A model generated the notes under the pieces. The model made no database searches and was not told the DNA's origin. It was given only the letters and a program-made list of their open reading frames with translations. A stretch of DNA of 64,000 nt, taken from assembly GCF_019264375.1 (NCBI RefSeq), contig NZ_JAHVAI010000005.1, positions 1-64,000 of the forward strand, read 5' to 3'. A program made the translations under genes and the position numbers. This document shows positions 19,367 through 27,756 of the stretch, in pieces. Position 1 is the stretch's first letter. Each line of letters starts with the position of its first letter. This DNA comes from Sedimentimonas flavescens. GTDB taxonomy: Bacteria; Pseudomonadota; Alphaproteobacteria; Rhodobacterales; Rhodobacteraceae.

Positions 19367-20203
19367 ATGTCGGATATCCAATATTTTACGGCGGAAGACG
19401 GGGCGCGGATCGCCTATCGCGACGAGGGCGAGGGGCTGCCGGTTCTGGCGCTGGCGGGGTTGACCCGGACTGGGCGGGATTTTGACTACGTAGCGCCATT
19501 CCTTAAGAATTATCGTTTGATCCGAATGGATTACCGCGGGCGCGGCGAAAGCCAGTGGACCGGGGCGCAGACCTATACCGTGCCGCAGGAGGGCGCGGAC
19601 GCGCTGCGGCTGCTCGATCACCTCGGGTTGGAAAAGGCCGCGATTCTTGGAACTTCGCGGGGCGGGCTGATCGGGATGTTCCTTGCCGCGGTGGCGAAGG
19701 AGCGCCTGCTAGGGGTGTGCCTCAATGATGTCGGGCCGGTTCTGGAGCGCGGCGGGCTGGAGCGGATCTTCGACTATGTGGGCCGCGATCCGATTGCCAA
19801 GTCGTTGGCGGAACTGGCAGAAAAGCTGCCGAAGGTGATGCCGGGCTTCGCCAATGTGCCCGCCAGCCGTTGGGCCGAGGAAGTCTCGCACCACTACCTG
19901 CAGACCGACCACGGGGTGAAGATCAACTACGACCCGGCGCTGCGCGAGGCCTTCCTTGCGGCTTTCCAGGGCGATGCGCTCCCCGAGGCATGGCCGCTGT
20001 TTGAAGCCTGCGCTGACCTGCCCATGTGTCTGCTTCGGGGCCAGAATTCCGACCTGCTGAGCCACGCGGCGGCGCTGGAAATGTGCGCGCGGCGGCCCGA
20101 CATGGTCTTTGCCGAGGTGCCGGACCGGGCGCATGTGCCCTTCCTTGACGAGCCCGAGGCGGTCGCCGCGATCACGCGCTGGCTTGGGATAATCGCGGCC
20201 TGA
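19367..20203 (+). CDS. Alpha/beta hydrolase
   Basis: The 278-residue alpha/beta-hydrolase-fold protein has nucleophile Ser97 (GTSRGG), probable acid Asp229 and catalytic His256 (DRAHVPFLDEP). LALAGLTRTGRDF precedes the oxyanion region and MDYRGRGES is the usual strand-4 motif. It resembles 3-oxoadipate enol-lactonase-like esterases, but no aromatic degradation genes are near, so the substrate is unknown. Confidence 0.88.
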   Translation: MSDIQYFTAEDGARIAYRDEGEGLPVLALAGLTRTGRDFDYVAPFLKNYRLIRMDYRGRGESQWTGAQTYTVPQEGADALRLLDHLGLEKAAILGTSRGGLIGMFLAAVAKERLLGVCLNDVGPVLERGGLERIFDYVGRDPIAKSLAELAEKLPKVMPGFANVPASRWAEEVSHHYLQTDHGVKINYDPALREAFLAAFQGDALPEAWPLFEACADLPMCLLRGQNSDLLSHAAALEMCARRPDMVFAEVPDRAHVPFLDEPEAVAAITRWLGIIAA

Positions 20204-20211
20204 GGGGCGCG

Positions 20212-20640
20212 TCAGCCCCCTGACCGGGCGATCTCGGCCAGGGTCAGGGGGCAGCGGGTGCCGCCGTAGAAGGTGTCGATCAGCGCGGTGAAGGGCGCGC
20301 GGGTGGCGGCGTCGGGGCTGGCGGCCTCGAACAGCGTCGCGCAGGAGCGCAGCTTGAGCGCATCGACGGGGCCCATGATCTGCTCGACGGGCGTGCCGGG
20401 ATGGGAGAGGACGGCCTGAGCCGCCTCGATCAGCCGGGCACGTAGGAGCGGGTCGGCCAGATAGTCGCGCGCCTCATCCAGATCGCGCAGCCCGTATTCC
20501 ACCGCCCGCGCGCTGCGCCCGAGCGAGGCCAGTTGCGGGAAGATCCACCAGATCCAATGCGTCAACTTGCGCCCCTGCCGGAGTTCGCGCAGGGCGAGCG
20601 GGAAGTCTCGGGTCTGGGGGGCGTGGAAGCGTTGGGTCAT
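20212..20640 (-). CDS. DUF1810 family protein
   Basis: The 142-residue protein matches the DUF1810 pattern: an N-terminal HWIWWIFPQL motif (T-H-W-I-W-W), then LRDLDEARDYLADP and LKLRSCATLFEAA. The family's function is not established; members are often linked to ADP-ribose or NAD metabolism. It is the last of a run of minus-strand genes that starts at thyX, but a 107-base gap separates it from the preceding small reading frame. Confidence 0.86.
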   Translation of the reverse strand: MTQRFHAPQTRDFPLALRELRQGRKLTHWIWWIFPQLASLGRSARAVEYGLRDLDEARDYLADPLLRARLIEAAQAVLSHPGTPVEQIMGPVDALKLRSCATLFEAASPDAATRAPFTALIDTFYGGTRCPLTLAEIARSGG

Positions 20641-20747
20641 GTAGCTAGTGAAATTTCAGGGCAACCTTGAACAAAGTCTCTATCACTCAAACGCTGCCTG
20701 AGCTTGCCTTTCGCATAGTTTGTTTGGTTCCGATTTCGCACCAAACA

Positions 20748-20891
20748 CTATTTCTTGTCTCGGGTCGTCTTTTTTCCGGAGCTTGTCGTCTGCTGACTAC
20801 TGGCACCATTCTGCCTGTTAATAAATCCAGTCTTGTTGGTTGCAGTGGACTTGCTTGGCGGCTTTGAGCCGGAGTTCTTTTTATCGGACAT
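20748..20891 (-). CDS. Small Lys/Ser/Thr-rich protein of 47 residues (candidate)
   Basis: A 48-codon frame starts with ATG at 20891, 8 bases after the stop of the upstream membrane-protein gene, with AAGGTG as a possible ribosome site. It ends with TAG at 20748. The product starts MSDKKNSGSK, is very rich in Lys, Ser and Thr with almost no hydrophobic residues, and ends in TTRDKK; it would be disordered and strongly basic. It has no recognisable family. The position and start context argue for a real gene cotranscribed with the membrane protein, but a chance frame cannot be excluded. Confidence 0.5.
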   Translation of the reverse strand: MSDKKNSGSKPPSKSTATNKTGFINRQNGASSQQTTSSGKKTTRDKK

Positions 20892-20899
20892 TATGCACC

Positions 20900-21454
20900 T
20901 TAAAAGATGAAGAGAAGCCATGCAGGAACTAGTGCCACAGAACAGAATACCGCGAATGTTAAGTCGCGATGAGCGTACTTTATTACATCCTCATTTTGAT
21001 CGAAGAATGCTTCCGACTCCGTGGCGAGCTGAGCGTAGATTTCATTTGGCTCGCGCCCTTTGATGCGCTCGTCAAGAATGAACTTTGCAGAGTGGTCGAA
21101 TGTGCAGGCTTTCCAAGAAATGAGGACTCTCGCGGAGAAAAAAAGCGCAAAGAAGAAAAAACCAAACACAATCCAAACGGCGGCTCCCATTCCCAGAATG
21201 TGCGGAGGGAGGTTGTGTCCGGATAGGCCTGCTTCGCCTAAGGCCGAAGCCCCGGTAGCCGCTACAAGACCGGTGAGGGCGCTAGTTATTGCCGCTTGAT
21301 TGCGGATATTCTTCAGGTCTTCTTTTTGCGCGGCTAGCTGCCTAGATGCAATTTCGAAGACCTCTCTCGAGAAGCCTTCAGTTTTCTTGGCATCTGTAAT
21401 GCTACTATTTTCCCAGCGAGCAACGGGCCGACGTTTCCTCGTCTTGGATCGCAT
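20900..21454 (-). CDS. Hypothetical membrane protein, three hydrophobic segments
   Basis: The 184-residue protein has a basic N-terminus and an amphipathic stretch (ASRQLAAQKEDLKNIRNQ). Hydrophobic segments follow at about 51-70, 85-112 (rich in Phe) and 164-184, running to the very C-terminus. The soluble loop (about 115-160) is charged. Its start lies one base after the thyX stop (TGAGATG), so it is coupled to thyX. Base composition is clearly AT-richer than the neighbours, which suggests acquisition. I do not recognise the family; the build recalls small membrane effectors of defence systems, but no sensor enzyme is adjacent. Confidence 0.72.
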   Translation of the reverse strand: MRSKTRKRRPVARWENSSITDAKKTEGFSREVFEIASRQLAAQKEDLKNIRNQAAITSALTGLVAATGASALGEAGLSGHNLPPHILGMGAAVWIVFGFFFFALFFSARVLISWKACTFDHSAKFILDERIKGREPNEIYAQLATESEAFFDQNEDVIKYAHRDLTFAVFCSVALVPAWLLFIF

Positions 21455-21455
21455 C

Positions 21456-22370
21456 TCACCCCCAGACCTCTACAAACTCCCGCCACTCGCCCTTGGACAT
21501 GCCCGAGGTTTCCTGCGTGACGGCCTCGCCACCCAGACGGCGCTTGAGCACTTCGACGGCCTTGCCCGACAGGTTCACCCCGCCGAGGCGGTAGTCCTCG
21601 AAGGCCGCGTAGGCCTGGGGCACCCAGTCGCGGACGATGTCGCACATGGTCTCGGCATAGACGCGGATCTCGTATTGGGCGTGGCTGTCTGCGCGCAGGC
21701 GCAGGAAGTGGAAGAGGTTGTGCAGGTCGATCTTCCAGTACCACTGGGTGTAGACGTTGGCGGGCAGGTTCATGCGCGCCAACTCGCGCGCGAGGCCGAG
21801 TTTGCCGGTGTCCTCGTCGGGGGTGAGCATGTCCTCGTAATGGTCATAGCTGCGCATCGCATCCTCGCGCAGCAGGTCGAGGACGCGGGCGGCCTCGGCG
21901 CCTTCAAGCACCTGGCCGCGGCCCTGGTTGTTGACCTTCGACTGGGCGGCGAGGGCCTCGGGGGCGGGGATGTAGAACTCGCGGTCGAGGATCGAGTAGC
22001 GGGCCGAGTATTCGTTGACGTTGGCGGTGCGGTGGCGGATCCACTGGCGGGCCACGAAGACCGGGAGTTTGACGTGGAACTTGACCTCGCACATCTCAAA
22101 CGGGGTCGAGTGCCAGTGCCGCATGAGGTAGCGGATCAGGCCCTTGTCGTCAGAAACGGCCTTGGTGCCCTTGCCGTAGCTGACGCGGGCGGCCTGACAA
22201 ATCGCGGCGTCGTCGCCCATGTAGTCGATGACCCGTACCAGCCCGTGATCGAGTACCTCATGGGCGGTGTAGAGGCGGGCCTCCATCCCCGGCGAGGTGG
22301 CGCGCAGCGTGGTCTGGGGCTGGGCGCGCTGCGCCTCGATCTCGGCGAGCTGTTCGGGGGTAAGCGACAT
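21456..22370 (-). CDS. thyX: FAD-dependent thymidylate synthase
   Basis: The 304-residue enzyme makes dTMP from dUMP with methylene-tetrahydrofolate and FAD/NADPH. The ThyX signature [14 protein letters not shown] is at residues 112-125. The protein is somewhat longer than minimal ThyX, as in other alphaproteobacteria. It is the first gene of a minus-strand unit with the membrane protein and is divergent from the lipoprotein/Slam pair. Confidence 0.96.
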   Translation of the reverse strand: MSLTPEQLAEIEAQRAQPQTTLRATSPGMEARLYTAHEVLDHGLVRVIDYMGDDAAICQAARVSYGKGTKAVSDDKGLIRYLMRHWHSTPFEMCEVKFHVKLPVFVARQWIRHRTANVNEYSARYSILDREFYIPAPEALAAQSKVNNQGRGQVLEGAEAARVLDLLREDAMRSYDHYEDMLTPDEDTGKLGLARELARMNLPANVYTQWYWKIDLHNLFHFLRLRADSHAQYEIRVYAETMCDIVRDWVPQAYAAFEDYRLGGVNLSGKAVEVLKRRLGGEAVTQETSGMSKGEWREFVEVWG

Positions 22371-22564
22371 GAGGTTCCTCCGGCGAATAGAATCGGGACG
22401 ACTATATATGCGATATGCGCTTCACGAAACCGCGAGATGATGTGGCTCGCGCGCGAGGTGTCGCAGCAGGGGCACGGCCCTCGCGCAAAAGTGTTGAAGA
22501 ATTGACTTTTGAAGGCGGTTTCGGCACCCTTGCCCTCAAGGCAGGAACACAGAAAGAAAACATA

Positions 22565-23506
22565 ATGAGCAAGCATCTTCTCTCGATCATTGCGCTTTGC
22601 GCTTTGACCGCTTGCAGCGGGGCCGCTGTTGTTGGGCCGGCTGACGGGACACCGCCGGATGGTTCTACGGATACTCCGAACGGCAGCGGCTCGCTGAACG
22701 GGGCCGATCTCAACATTCCCAGCGATCTGTTGGTGAACCTGGAATCCGTTGTCTACGATCCATCGGGCGAAACGCTGCAGGTCGAAATTGCGGGCCTTGA
22801 CTCGACTCCGGCGCTCGTTCCCTATGTGCGCGACCCGGACCTCGATGTCGCTGGCTTCCAGGCCTACCGCATTCAGGAAGACGCGCTAGACCGCCTGTTC
22901 ATCGCGCTTGCGAAGACCTCGACCGATGGCTCGGTGAGCGCGGTCACGGTGGCTGATGGTGGTCAGTTTAATAGGTACTTCGCTGGTGGTATTTACGCGC
23001 GCAGCGGGGATTACGATCCGCCGAGCGGGCAGGTTTCCTATGCTGGCAGATATGCGGGCTTGACCAACATTAAGGCCGATCCGAGCCTGACGACGAACAA
23101 GCTGATCGACCCGGCCGGTAGCGCTTCCGTCAATTGGCCCGATCAGCCCTCGCGCGTTGAGGGGAAGGTTTTCCTCGATGCAAACTTTAGTAAGAACCTA
23201 GTCAACGGCGCCGTTTATGATCGCTGGCTGATTGATGCGATCGACACTCCGATCGCGCTCGATGATGTGATCCTTGTCTCGACCAGCATTGCATCAGATG
23301 GTACGTTCGCAGGGACGGCTGAAGACGACACCGATCAAAAGGCCATTGGCTCATATGGTGGTGTCTTCGGTGGAGTGGGCGCAAACTCGGTTGCGGGCGC
23401 CGTTCATTTGGAAGATCACATTGAAATCTGGGAGAAGGAACAAGAACACGGGGTCTTCGTGCTTGAGCAATGTACCCCTGGGGAGCCCGGCTGCGGCACG
23501 CCCTAA
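22565..23506 (+). CDS. Slam-linked surface lipoprotein with TbpB-like barrel pattern
   Basis: The 313-residue lipoprotein has a signal peptide with lipobox LTAC (lipidated Cys17), then a Gly/Pro/Ser/Thr linker (about 18-45). The rest is strand-like. The C-terminal half alternates Gly and aromatic residues (QVSYAGRYAGL, EGKVFLDANFSKNLVNGAVYD, DGTFAGTAED, GSYGGVFGGVGANSVAGAVHLED), the pattern of the 8-stranded barrel of transferrin-binding-protein-B-like lipoproteins. The neighbouring gene encodes a Slam-type translocator 3 bases downstream, which strongly suggests this is its substrate and is shown on the cell surface. The ligand is unknown. The ATG at 22565 puts the signal first. Confidence 0.82.
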   Translation: MSKHLLSIIALCALTACSGAAVVGPADGTPPDGSTDTPNGSGSLNGADLNIPSDLLVNLESVVYDPSGETLQVEIAGLDSTPALVPYVRDPDLDVAGFQAYRIQEDALDRLFIALAKTSTDGSVSAVTVADGGQFNRYFAGGIYARSGDYDPPSGQVSYAGRYAGLTNIKADPSLTTNKLIDPAGSASVNWPDQPSRVEGKVFLDANFSKNLVNGAVYDRWLIDAIDTPIALDDVILVSTSIASDGTFAGTAEDDTDQKAIGSYGGVFGGVGANSVAGAVHLEDHIEIWEKEQEHGVFVLEQCTPGEPGCGTP

Positions 23507-23509
23507 GCG

Positions 23510-24940
23510 ATGTTTCGCGATCGCTTGATATGTCTTGCTGCCGTCCTGCTCGCTTCAGCGAGCGGGGCGGTTTGCGCTGAAGAGACCGCTGGCGTCCCGA
23601 TCTCCCAAGCTCCGCCGGGGCAACTGGAAATCGCAGCGGCGGCCATGGCAAGCGCGGGCCATTCAGCTGAGGCCATGTCGCTGGCCGAGGCGATCCTGCT
23701 TAGAGACCCGGACAGTGCCCTTGCGCATTACATCGTCGCGCGCGAGATGCTTGCAGCGGGAAACACCGATGTTGCGCGTCAGGCGGCCTCCAGAAGCTTC
23801 TCGGGGGCGGGGACCGATCGCCAGCATTATGAGGCGGCGATATTGGCCGCCAAGGTCGCTTTGGCGGATGAGCGCTGGATCGCCGCGCAGTATTGGGCAC
23901 GGCACGCGATTCAATATGCGCCGGATGTCCCCAGCAAAGATCTTGCGGTGCAGGACTATTATCGCCTGCGCAGTGAATCGCCCTGGAACTGGCGTTTGCG
24001 TTTCGGCGTCAAGCCCTCGAGCAACGTTAACGGAGGCGCGGAGGACCGATCGAACGTCATTGACGGATACGATGCAGTCGGTGTGCTAAGCGATGATGCC
24101 CTCGCGCTGTCAGGGATTGTCGGCACCCTTAACTTCGATACAAACTACCGGATCCGCCGCACCGAAAAGAGCCAGACTTATCTCGGCGCAGAGTTGTATT
24201 TGCGTGGTGTGGAGTTGTCGGGCTCACCCAAACTGACGCCGTTCCACTTGCCGGGAACTCCTGCGCCTGCCTCGGTCGAGATACGCAACTCCGACTATTC
24301 GATGGTTGCACTGGGCATGAACCTTTCGCACCGGCAGGTGCTTGATAGGTCGACGCAGTTTACCGCGTCGCTTTCCGGGGGACAGATGTGGCAGGGCGGT
24401 GATCCGGGCTACGGCTATGCGGGAGCGAGCCTGCGCGCAGACCGTAGACTGGGCCAAGCCCCTTCGGCGACCAGGCTGAGCTTTGGCTTGGGTGTCGAGC
24501 GGCGCGACTGGAACGACTCGGCGCAGAAAGATACTCGGAGCGAATTGATTTTCGGCCTGACACGGGTTTTGTCGAGCGGGTCGCTATCCGGGACCATGGA
24601 ATTGCTGGATGTGGCATCGAACAACGATCAGGCGCGCTCTTGGTCGGTTACGGGTTCACTCCGATACGAGCCGAACAAACACATTGGGCCGCTGGCCTAT
24701 GCATTTTCCGCGGGCGCGATCAAAACGGTTTATCCCGACTACAGTGTCCTTTGGATGCATCCGGAGGGTGGCCGGCAGGACGAAACCGTCTATGGTGAGG
24801 TCGGTTTCTGGGCGCCGGACTATGGCTATGCCGGATTCACCCCCGAGTTTCGCCTTCAGGCGATGCAGGTGGACAGTAACATCAGTCGCTTCACCCGCTC
24901 CGAGTTTTCGCTGGCGGTGGGGTTGCGTTCTAGCTTCTAG
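23510..24940 (+). CDS. Surface lipoprotein assembly modifier (Slam, DUF560) outer-membrane protein
   Basis: The 476-residue protein has a signal peptide (cleavage near residue 23, AVCA/EE). A helical TPR-like periplasmic domain follows (about 30-155). The rest, from WNWRLRFGVKPSSNVNGG (about 159-176), is a beta-barrel with alternating strands that ends in a terminal Phe, the usual outer-membrane insertion signal. The PSSNVNGG stretch is typical of the DUF560 barrel start. Slam proteins move surface lipoproteins or haemophores across the outer membrane. It follows the lipoprotein gene after 3 bases. The recognition is by architecture and motif, not by a search. Confidence 0.83.
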   Translation: MFRDRLICLAAVLLASASGAVCAEETAGVPISQAPPGQLEIAAAAMASAGHSAEAMSLAEAILLRDPDSALAHYIVAREMLAAGNTDVARQAASRSFSGAGTDRQHYEAAILAAKVALADERWIAAQYWARHAIQYAPDVPSKDLAVQDYYRLRSESPWNWRLRFGVKPSSNVNGGAEDRSNVIDGYDAVGVLSDDALALSGIVGTLNFDTNYRIRRTEKSQTYLGAELYLRGVELSGSPKLTPFHLPGTPAPASVEIRNSDYSMVALGMNLSHRQVLDRSTQFTASLSGGQMWQGGDPGYGYAGASLRADRRLGQAPSATRLSFGLGVERRDWNDSAQKDTRSELIFGLTRVLSSGSLSGTMELLDVASNNDQARSWSVTGSLRYEPNKHIGPLAYAFSAGAIKTVYPDYSVLWMHPEGGRQDETVYGEVGFWAPDYGYAGFTPEFRLQAMQVDSNISRFTRSEFSLAVGLRSSF

Positions 24941-24994
24941 GCCTTGCAGCATTGATCCGGCGGGTTAGGTTCGGATCAGGCGAAGGAGGCCGCG

Positions 24995-25423
24995 ATGAAG
25001 ATCAGATATCTGCACACGATGGTCCGGGTTCTCGACCTGGACAAGAGCCTGGCGTTTTACGCGCTGCTGGGGCTGAAGGAGACGCGTCGCTACGAGAGCG
25101 AGCAGGGCCGCTTTACGCTGGTTTTCATGGCGCCAGAGGGGCAGGAGAAGTGCCCGGTCGAACTGACTTGGAATTGGGATGGCGATACGGGGTTGCCCTC
25201 GGACAGCCGGCATTTCGGGCATCTGGCCTATGAGGTCGAGGATATCTACGCGATGTGCCAGCTCCTGATGGACAATGGTGTGACGATCAACCGTCCGCCG
25301 CGCGACGGGCGGATGGCCTTTGTGCGCTCGCCCGACAATGTCTCGATCGAGCTGTTGCAGGCGGGGGGGGCGCTGGCCCCGGCCGAGCCTTGGGTCAGCA
25401 TGGAGAACACGGGCCACTGGTGA
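24995..25423 (+). CDS. gloA: Lactoylglutathione lyase (glyoxalase I)
   Basis: The 142-residue VOC-fold metalloenzyme isomerises the methylglyoxal-glutathione hemithioacetal to S-lactoylglutathione. The four metal ligands are visible: His7, Glu56, His76 and Glu119. Length is normal for the short Ni-type enzymes. An AAGGAGG ribosome site precedes the ATG. The gene converges on pth with no gap. Confidence 0.94.
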   Translation: MKIRYLHTMVRVLDLDKSLAFYALLGLKETRRYESEQGRFTLVFMAPEGQEKCPVELTWNWDGDTGLPSDSRHFGHLAYEVEDIYAMCQLLMDNGVTINRPPRDGRMAFVRSPDNVSIELLQAGGALAPAEPWVSMENTGHW

Positions 25424-26104
25424 TCAGCGTTTGAAGCGATCCGCGAGTTTCTGCAGCGGCGTCCGGGTATCTTCGGGCGCCGTTTGCGTGGCGGCGGGTT
25501 TCGGCTCGGGCGGTTTAGTGCCAGTCGAGGCGCGCGGGGGCGCGGTGCGCAGGCTGACGGCGTTCAGAAAACGTGGCCCGTCGCCTGCGGCGAGAGCGGG
25601 GGCGCCGTCCGAGATGCCGCGCAGCAGGTCGTCGAGCCAGTCCTGATCGGCCATGGCGAAATCCGACAGCACATAGGGCGCGACGCGATCCTTGTGGCCG
25701 GGGTGGCCGATGCCGAGGCGGACGCGCGCATAGGCCTCGCCCATATGCTGGTGGATCGAGCGCAGCCCGTTGTGACCCGCGTGCCCGCCGCCCGATTTGA
25801 GGCGGATCTTGCCGGGGGCGAGATCAAGCTCGTCGTGGAAGACGGTGATGGCCTCGGGCGGGATCTTGTAGAAATCGGCGGTGGCGCGCACCGATTGGCC
25901 CGAGAGGTTCATGAAAGTTTCGGGTTTGAGTAGGATGACGCGGGCCGAACCGAAGCGGCCCTCGGAGGTGAGGCCCTGGAAGGCCTTACGCCAGGGGCCG
26001 AAGCCGTGATCGGCGGCGATGCGATCGAGCGCCATGAAGCCGATATTGTGCCGGTTGGCGGCGTATTTCGCACCCGGATTCCCGAGGCCGACCCAAAGCT
26101 GCAT
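25424..26104 (-). CDS. pth: Peptidyl-tRNA hydrolase
   Basis: The 226-residue enzyme releases peptides from stalled peptidyl-tRNA. Catalytic His19 (NRHNIGF) and Asp91 (VFHDELD), with Asn9, Asn66 and Asn112 for tRNA binding, are present. Residues after about 190 form a Pro/Thr/Ala-rich tail common in this group. pth and rplY are usually neighbours; here 1.7 kb with two other genes separates them. Confidence 0.96.
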   Translation of the reverse strand: MQLWVGLGNPGAKYAANRHNIGFMALDRIAADHGFGPWRKAFQGLTSEGRFGSARVILLKPETFMNLSGQSVRATADFYKIPPEAITVFHDELDLAPGKIRLKSGGGHAGHNGLRSIHQHMGEAYARVRLGIGHPGHKDRVAPYVLSDFAMADQDWLDDLLRGISDGAPALAAGDGPRFLNAVSLRTAPPRASTGTKPPEPKPAATQTAPEDTRTPLQKLADRFKR

Positions 26105-26146
26105 GGCGCATCTCCTTTCGTCCGGGTTGTAGCGGCGGCGGGGGCA

Positions 26147-26213
26147 GGGGGCCAGCCCCCTCTTTGCGCGTGCCGCGCAAATTCACCCCCGAGGTATTTC
26201 GGCCAAGAAGAAG
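26147..26213. repeat. REP-like palindromic repeat, copy A
   Basis: It consists of a GC hairpin (GGGGGC/GCCCCC, 26147-26160), a second small hairpin (GCGCGTGCCGCGC) and the shared core CACCCCCGAGGTATTT followed by CGGCCAAGAAGAA. The core recurs near 33530 and 50704. It lies between the GlxA-type gene and pth. Confidence 0.8.
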
Positions 26214-26215
26214 GG

Positions 26216-27223
26216 TCAGGCGCTTGAGCGGGAAAAGCGGCGGCGCCAGGCCGAGGGGGAGAGGCCGTAGCGGGAGTGGAAATGGTGGCGCAGCAGGGCG
26301 GCGGAAGAAAAGCCCGAGGCCTCGGCCACGGTGTCGATGCTGTCGGTGCCGCCCTCAAGCAGTTCGGCAGCGCGGGTCAGGCGGGCCTCGGCCAGAAAGC
26401 GGATCGGGGTGGTACCGGTGGCCTCATTGAAGCGGCGCAGGAAGGTGCGTTCGGAGAGGCCCGCGCGGGTGGCCAGCGATTTGACCGAGGGGGTTTCGGT
26501 CAGGTTGGCGCGCAGGCTTTCGATCAGGGGCGAGAGGCGCGCGGCCTCGTGATTGCGGGGCACGGGGCGGGGCAGGAACTGGGCCTGGCCGCCCTCGCGG
26601 TGGGCGGGCATGACGAGGCGGCGGGCGACGGAATTGGCGGCCTCGGCGCCGAAGTCGCGGCGGATGATATGGAGGCCAAGGTCCATGCCGGCGGCGGAGC
26701 CTGCCGAGGTCAGGATCTGGCCTTCGTCGATATAGAGCACCTCGGGGCGCAGATCGACATTCGGGTAGCGGCGGGTGAAAGCCTCGGCGTAGCGCCAGTG
26801 GGTGGTGGCGGCGCGGTGATCGAGCAGCCCCGTGGCGGCCAGAACGAAGGCGCCTGAGCATATCGAAGCGAGGCGGGCGCCGCGGGTATGGGCGGCGCGC
26901 AGGGCCTGCGTGAGTTCGGGCGGTACCGGGGCGTCGGCGCCTTTCCAGCCGGGAACGACGATCAGCCCTGCCTCGGCCAGCAGTTCCATTCCGCCGCTGG
27001 TGGTGACGCTGAGGCCGCCTTGGGCGCGCAGAGGCCCCGGCTCAATCGCCGCCGTGGCGAAGCGATACCAGTTCGGCCCCATCTCGGGGCGCGAAAGGCC
27101 GAAGATCTCCGCGACGATGCCAAATTCGAAGGTGCAAAGCCCGTCATAGGCCAGCGCCACGACCCGATTGTTGGGAATAGGCGGCAGGTCGAGGAATGGC
27201 AGAATGTTTTCGTTCGTTGTCAT
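26216..27223 (-). CDS. GlxA/FtrA-type transcriptional regulator (DJ-1/PfpI plus AraC HTH)
   Basis: The 335-residue protein has an N-terminal DJ-1/PfpI-like amidotransferase fold (about 18-190, with the nucleophile-elbow-like SICSGAFVLA). A C-terminal AraC double HTH follows (about 225-330, SVKSLATRAGLSERTFLRRF and AEASGFSSAALLRHHF). This architecture defines GlxA/FtrA regulators. The divergent neighbour is a rhodanese, a pairing seen in other proteobacteria, so that gene is the likely target. The intergenic region is only about 65 bases. Confidence 0.9.
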   Translation of the reverse strand: MTTNENILPFLDLPPIPNNRVVALAYDGLCTFEFGIVAEIFGLSRPEMGPNWYRFATAAIEPGPLRAQGGLSVTTSGGMELLAEAGLIVVPGWKGADAPVPPELTQALRAAHTRGARLASICSGAFVLAATGLLDHRAATTHWRYAEAFTRRYPNVDLRPEVLYIDEGQILTSAGSAAGMDLGLHIIRRDFGAEAANSVARRLVMPAHREGGQAQFLPRPVPRNHEAARLSPLIESLRANLTETPSVKSLATRAGLSERTFLRRFNEATGTTPIRFLAEARLTRAAELLEGGTDSIDTVAEASGFSSAALLRHHFHSRYGLSPSAWRRRFSRSSA

Positions 27224-27288
27224 TCTGCCAGCTTACGCAGTTTGCGGCCCTGTGGCAAGATGGGGTCATCGAAGCAATGGAGATGCCG

Positions 27289-27690
27289 ATGAACGCCGTC
27301 CTGAAACGCCCCGCGCCCGCCGCCGATACGATTGTCGCGCAGCTTGAGGTGCAATGCGCGCTGCATACCGATTGCTCGGATGTCCATGCCGTATTCGCGG
27401 CGGAGGGCGATCCAGGGTTCGTGTTGCTGCACACGATGGGCACGCCCGAGACCTATGCTCGCCGCCACGTGCCCCGGTCGGTCTTCCTGCCGCATCGCCT
27501 CATCACCGAAGAGCGGATGGCCGAATGGCCCGCCGAGACGCTTTTCGTCGTCTATTGCTCGGGGCCGCATTGCAACGCGGCCGAGCAGGCGGCGCTGGCG
27601 CTGGCCAAGTTGGGGCGGCCGGTGAAGATCATGCTGGGCGGCATCATGGGCTGGGAATTCGAGGGCTACGCCTTCGACCACGGCGCCTGA
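27289..27690 (+). CDS. Rhodanese-like domain protein
   Basis: The 133-residue single rhodanese domain has the active-site Cys in VVYCSGPHCNAAEQAA and the ARRHVPRSVFLPHR segment. The usual LLDVR at the second strand reads LLHTMG here, so the Asp and Arg normally found there are missing, which may alter activity. Rhodaneses move sulfane sulfur. Three in-frame ATGs lie close together (27277, 27283, 27289); the last has GGAG at a normal distance. It is divergent from the GlxA-type regulator. Confidence 0.85.
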   Translation: MNAVLKRPAPAADTIVAQLEVQCALHTDCSDVHAVFAAEGDPGFVLLHTMGTPETYARRHVPRSVFLPHRLITEERMAEWPAETLFVVYCSGPHCNAAEQAALALAKLGRPVKIMLGGIMGWEFEGYAFDHGA

Positions 27691-27704
27691 AGCGCGGGAT
27701 GCAA

Positions 27705-27738
27705 AAGAAAAACGCCGGGCCAAGGCCCGGCGTTTCGC
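27705..27738. terminator. Bidirectional terminator between the rhodanese gene and rplY
   Basis: AAACGCCGGGCC (27710-27721) pairs perfectly with GGCCCGGCGTTT (27724-27735). It lies between two convergent genes, with A/T-rich flanks. Confidence 0.88.
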
Positions 27739-27756
27739 ATTTCGAGGAGTAACGAA

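Noticed and set aside
20667-20867. 66-codon frame on the plus strand
   Set aside because: Overlaps the better-supported 47-codon frame on the other strand, with no ribosome site or motif.
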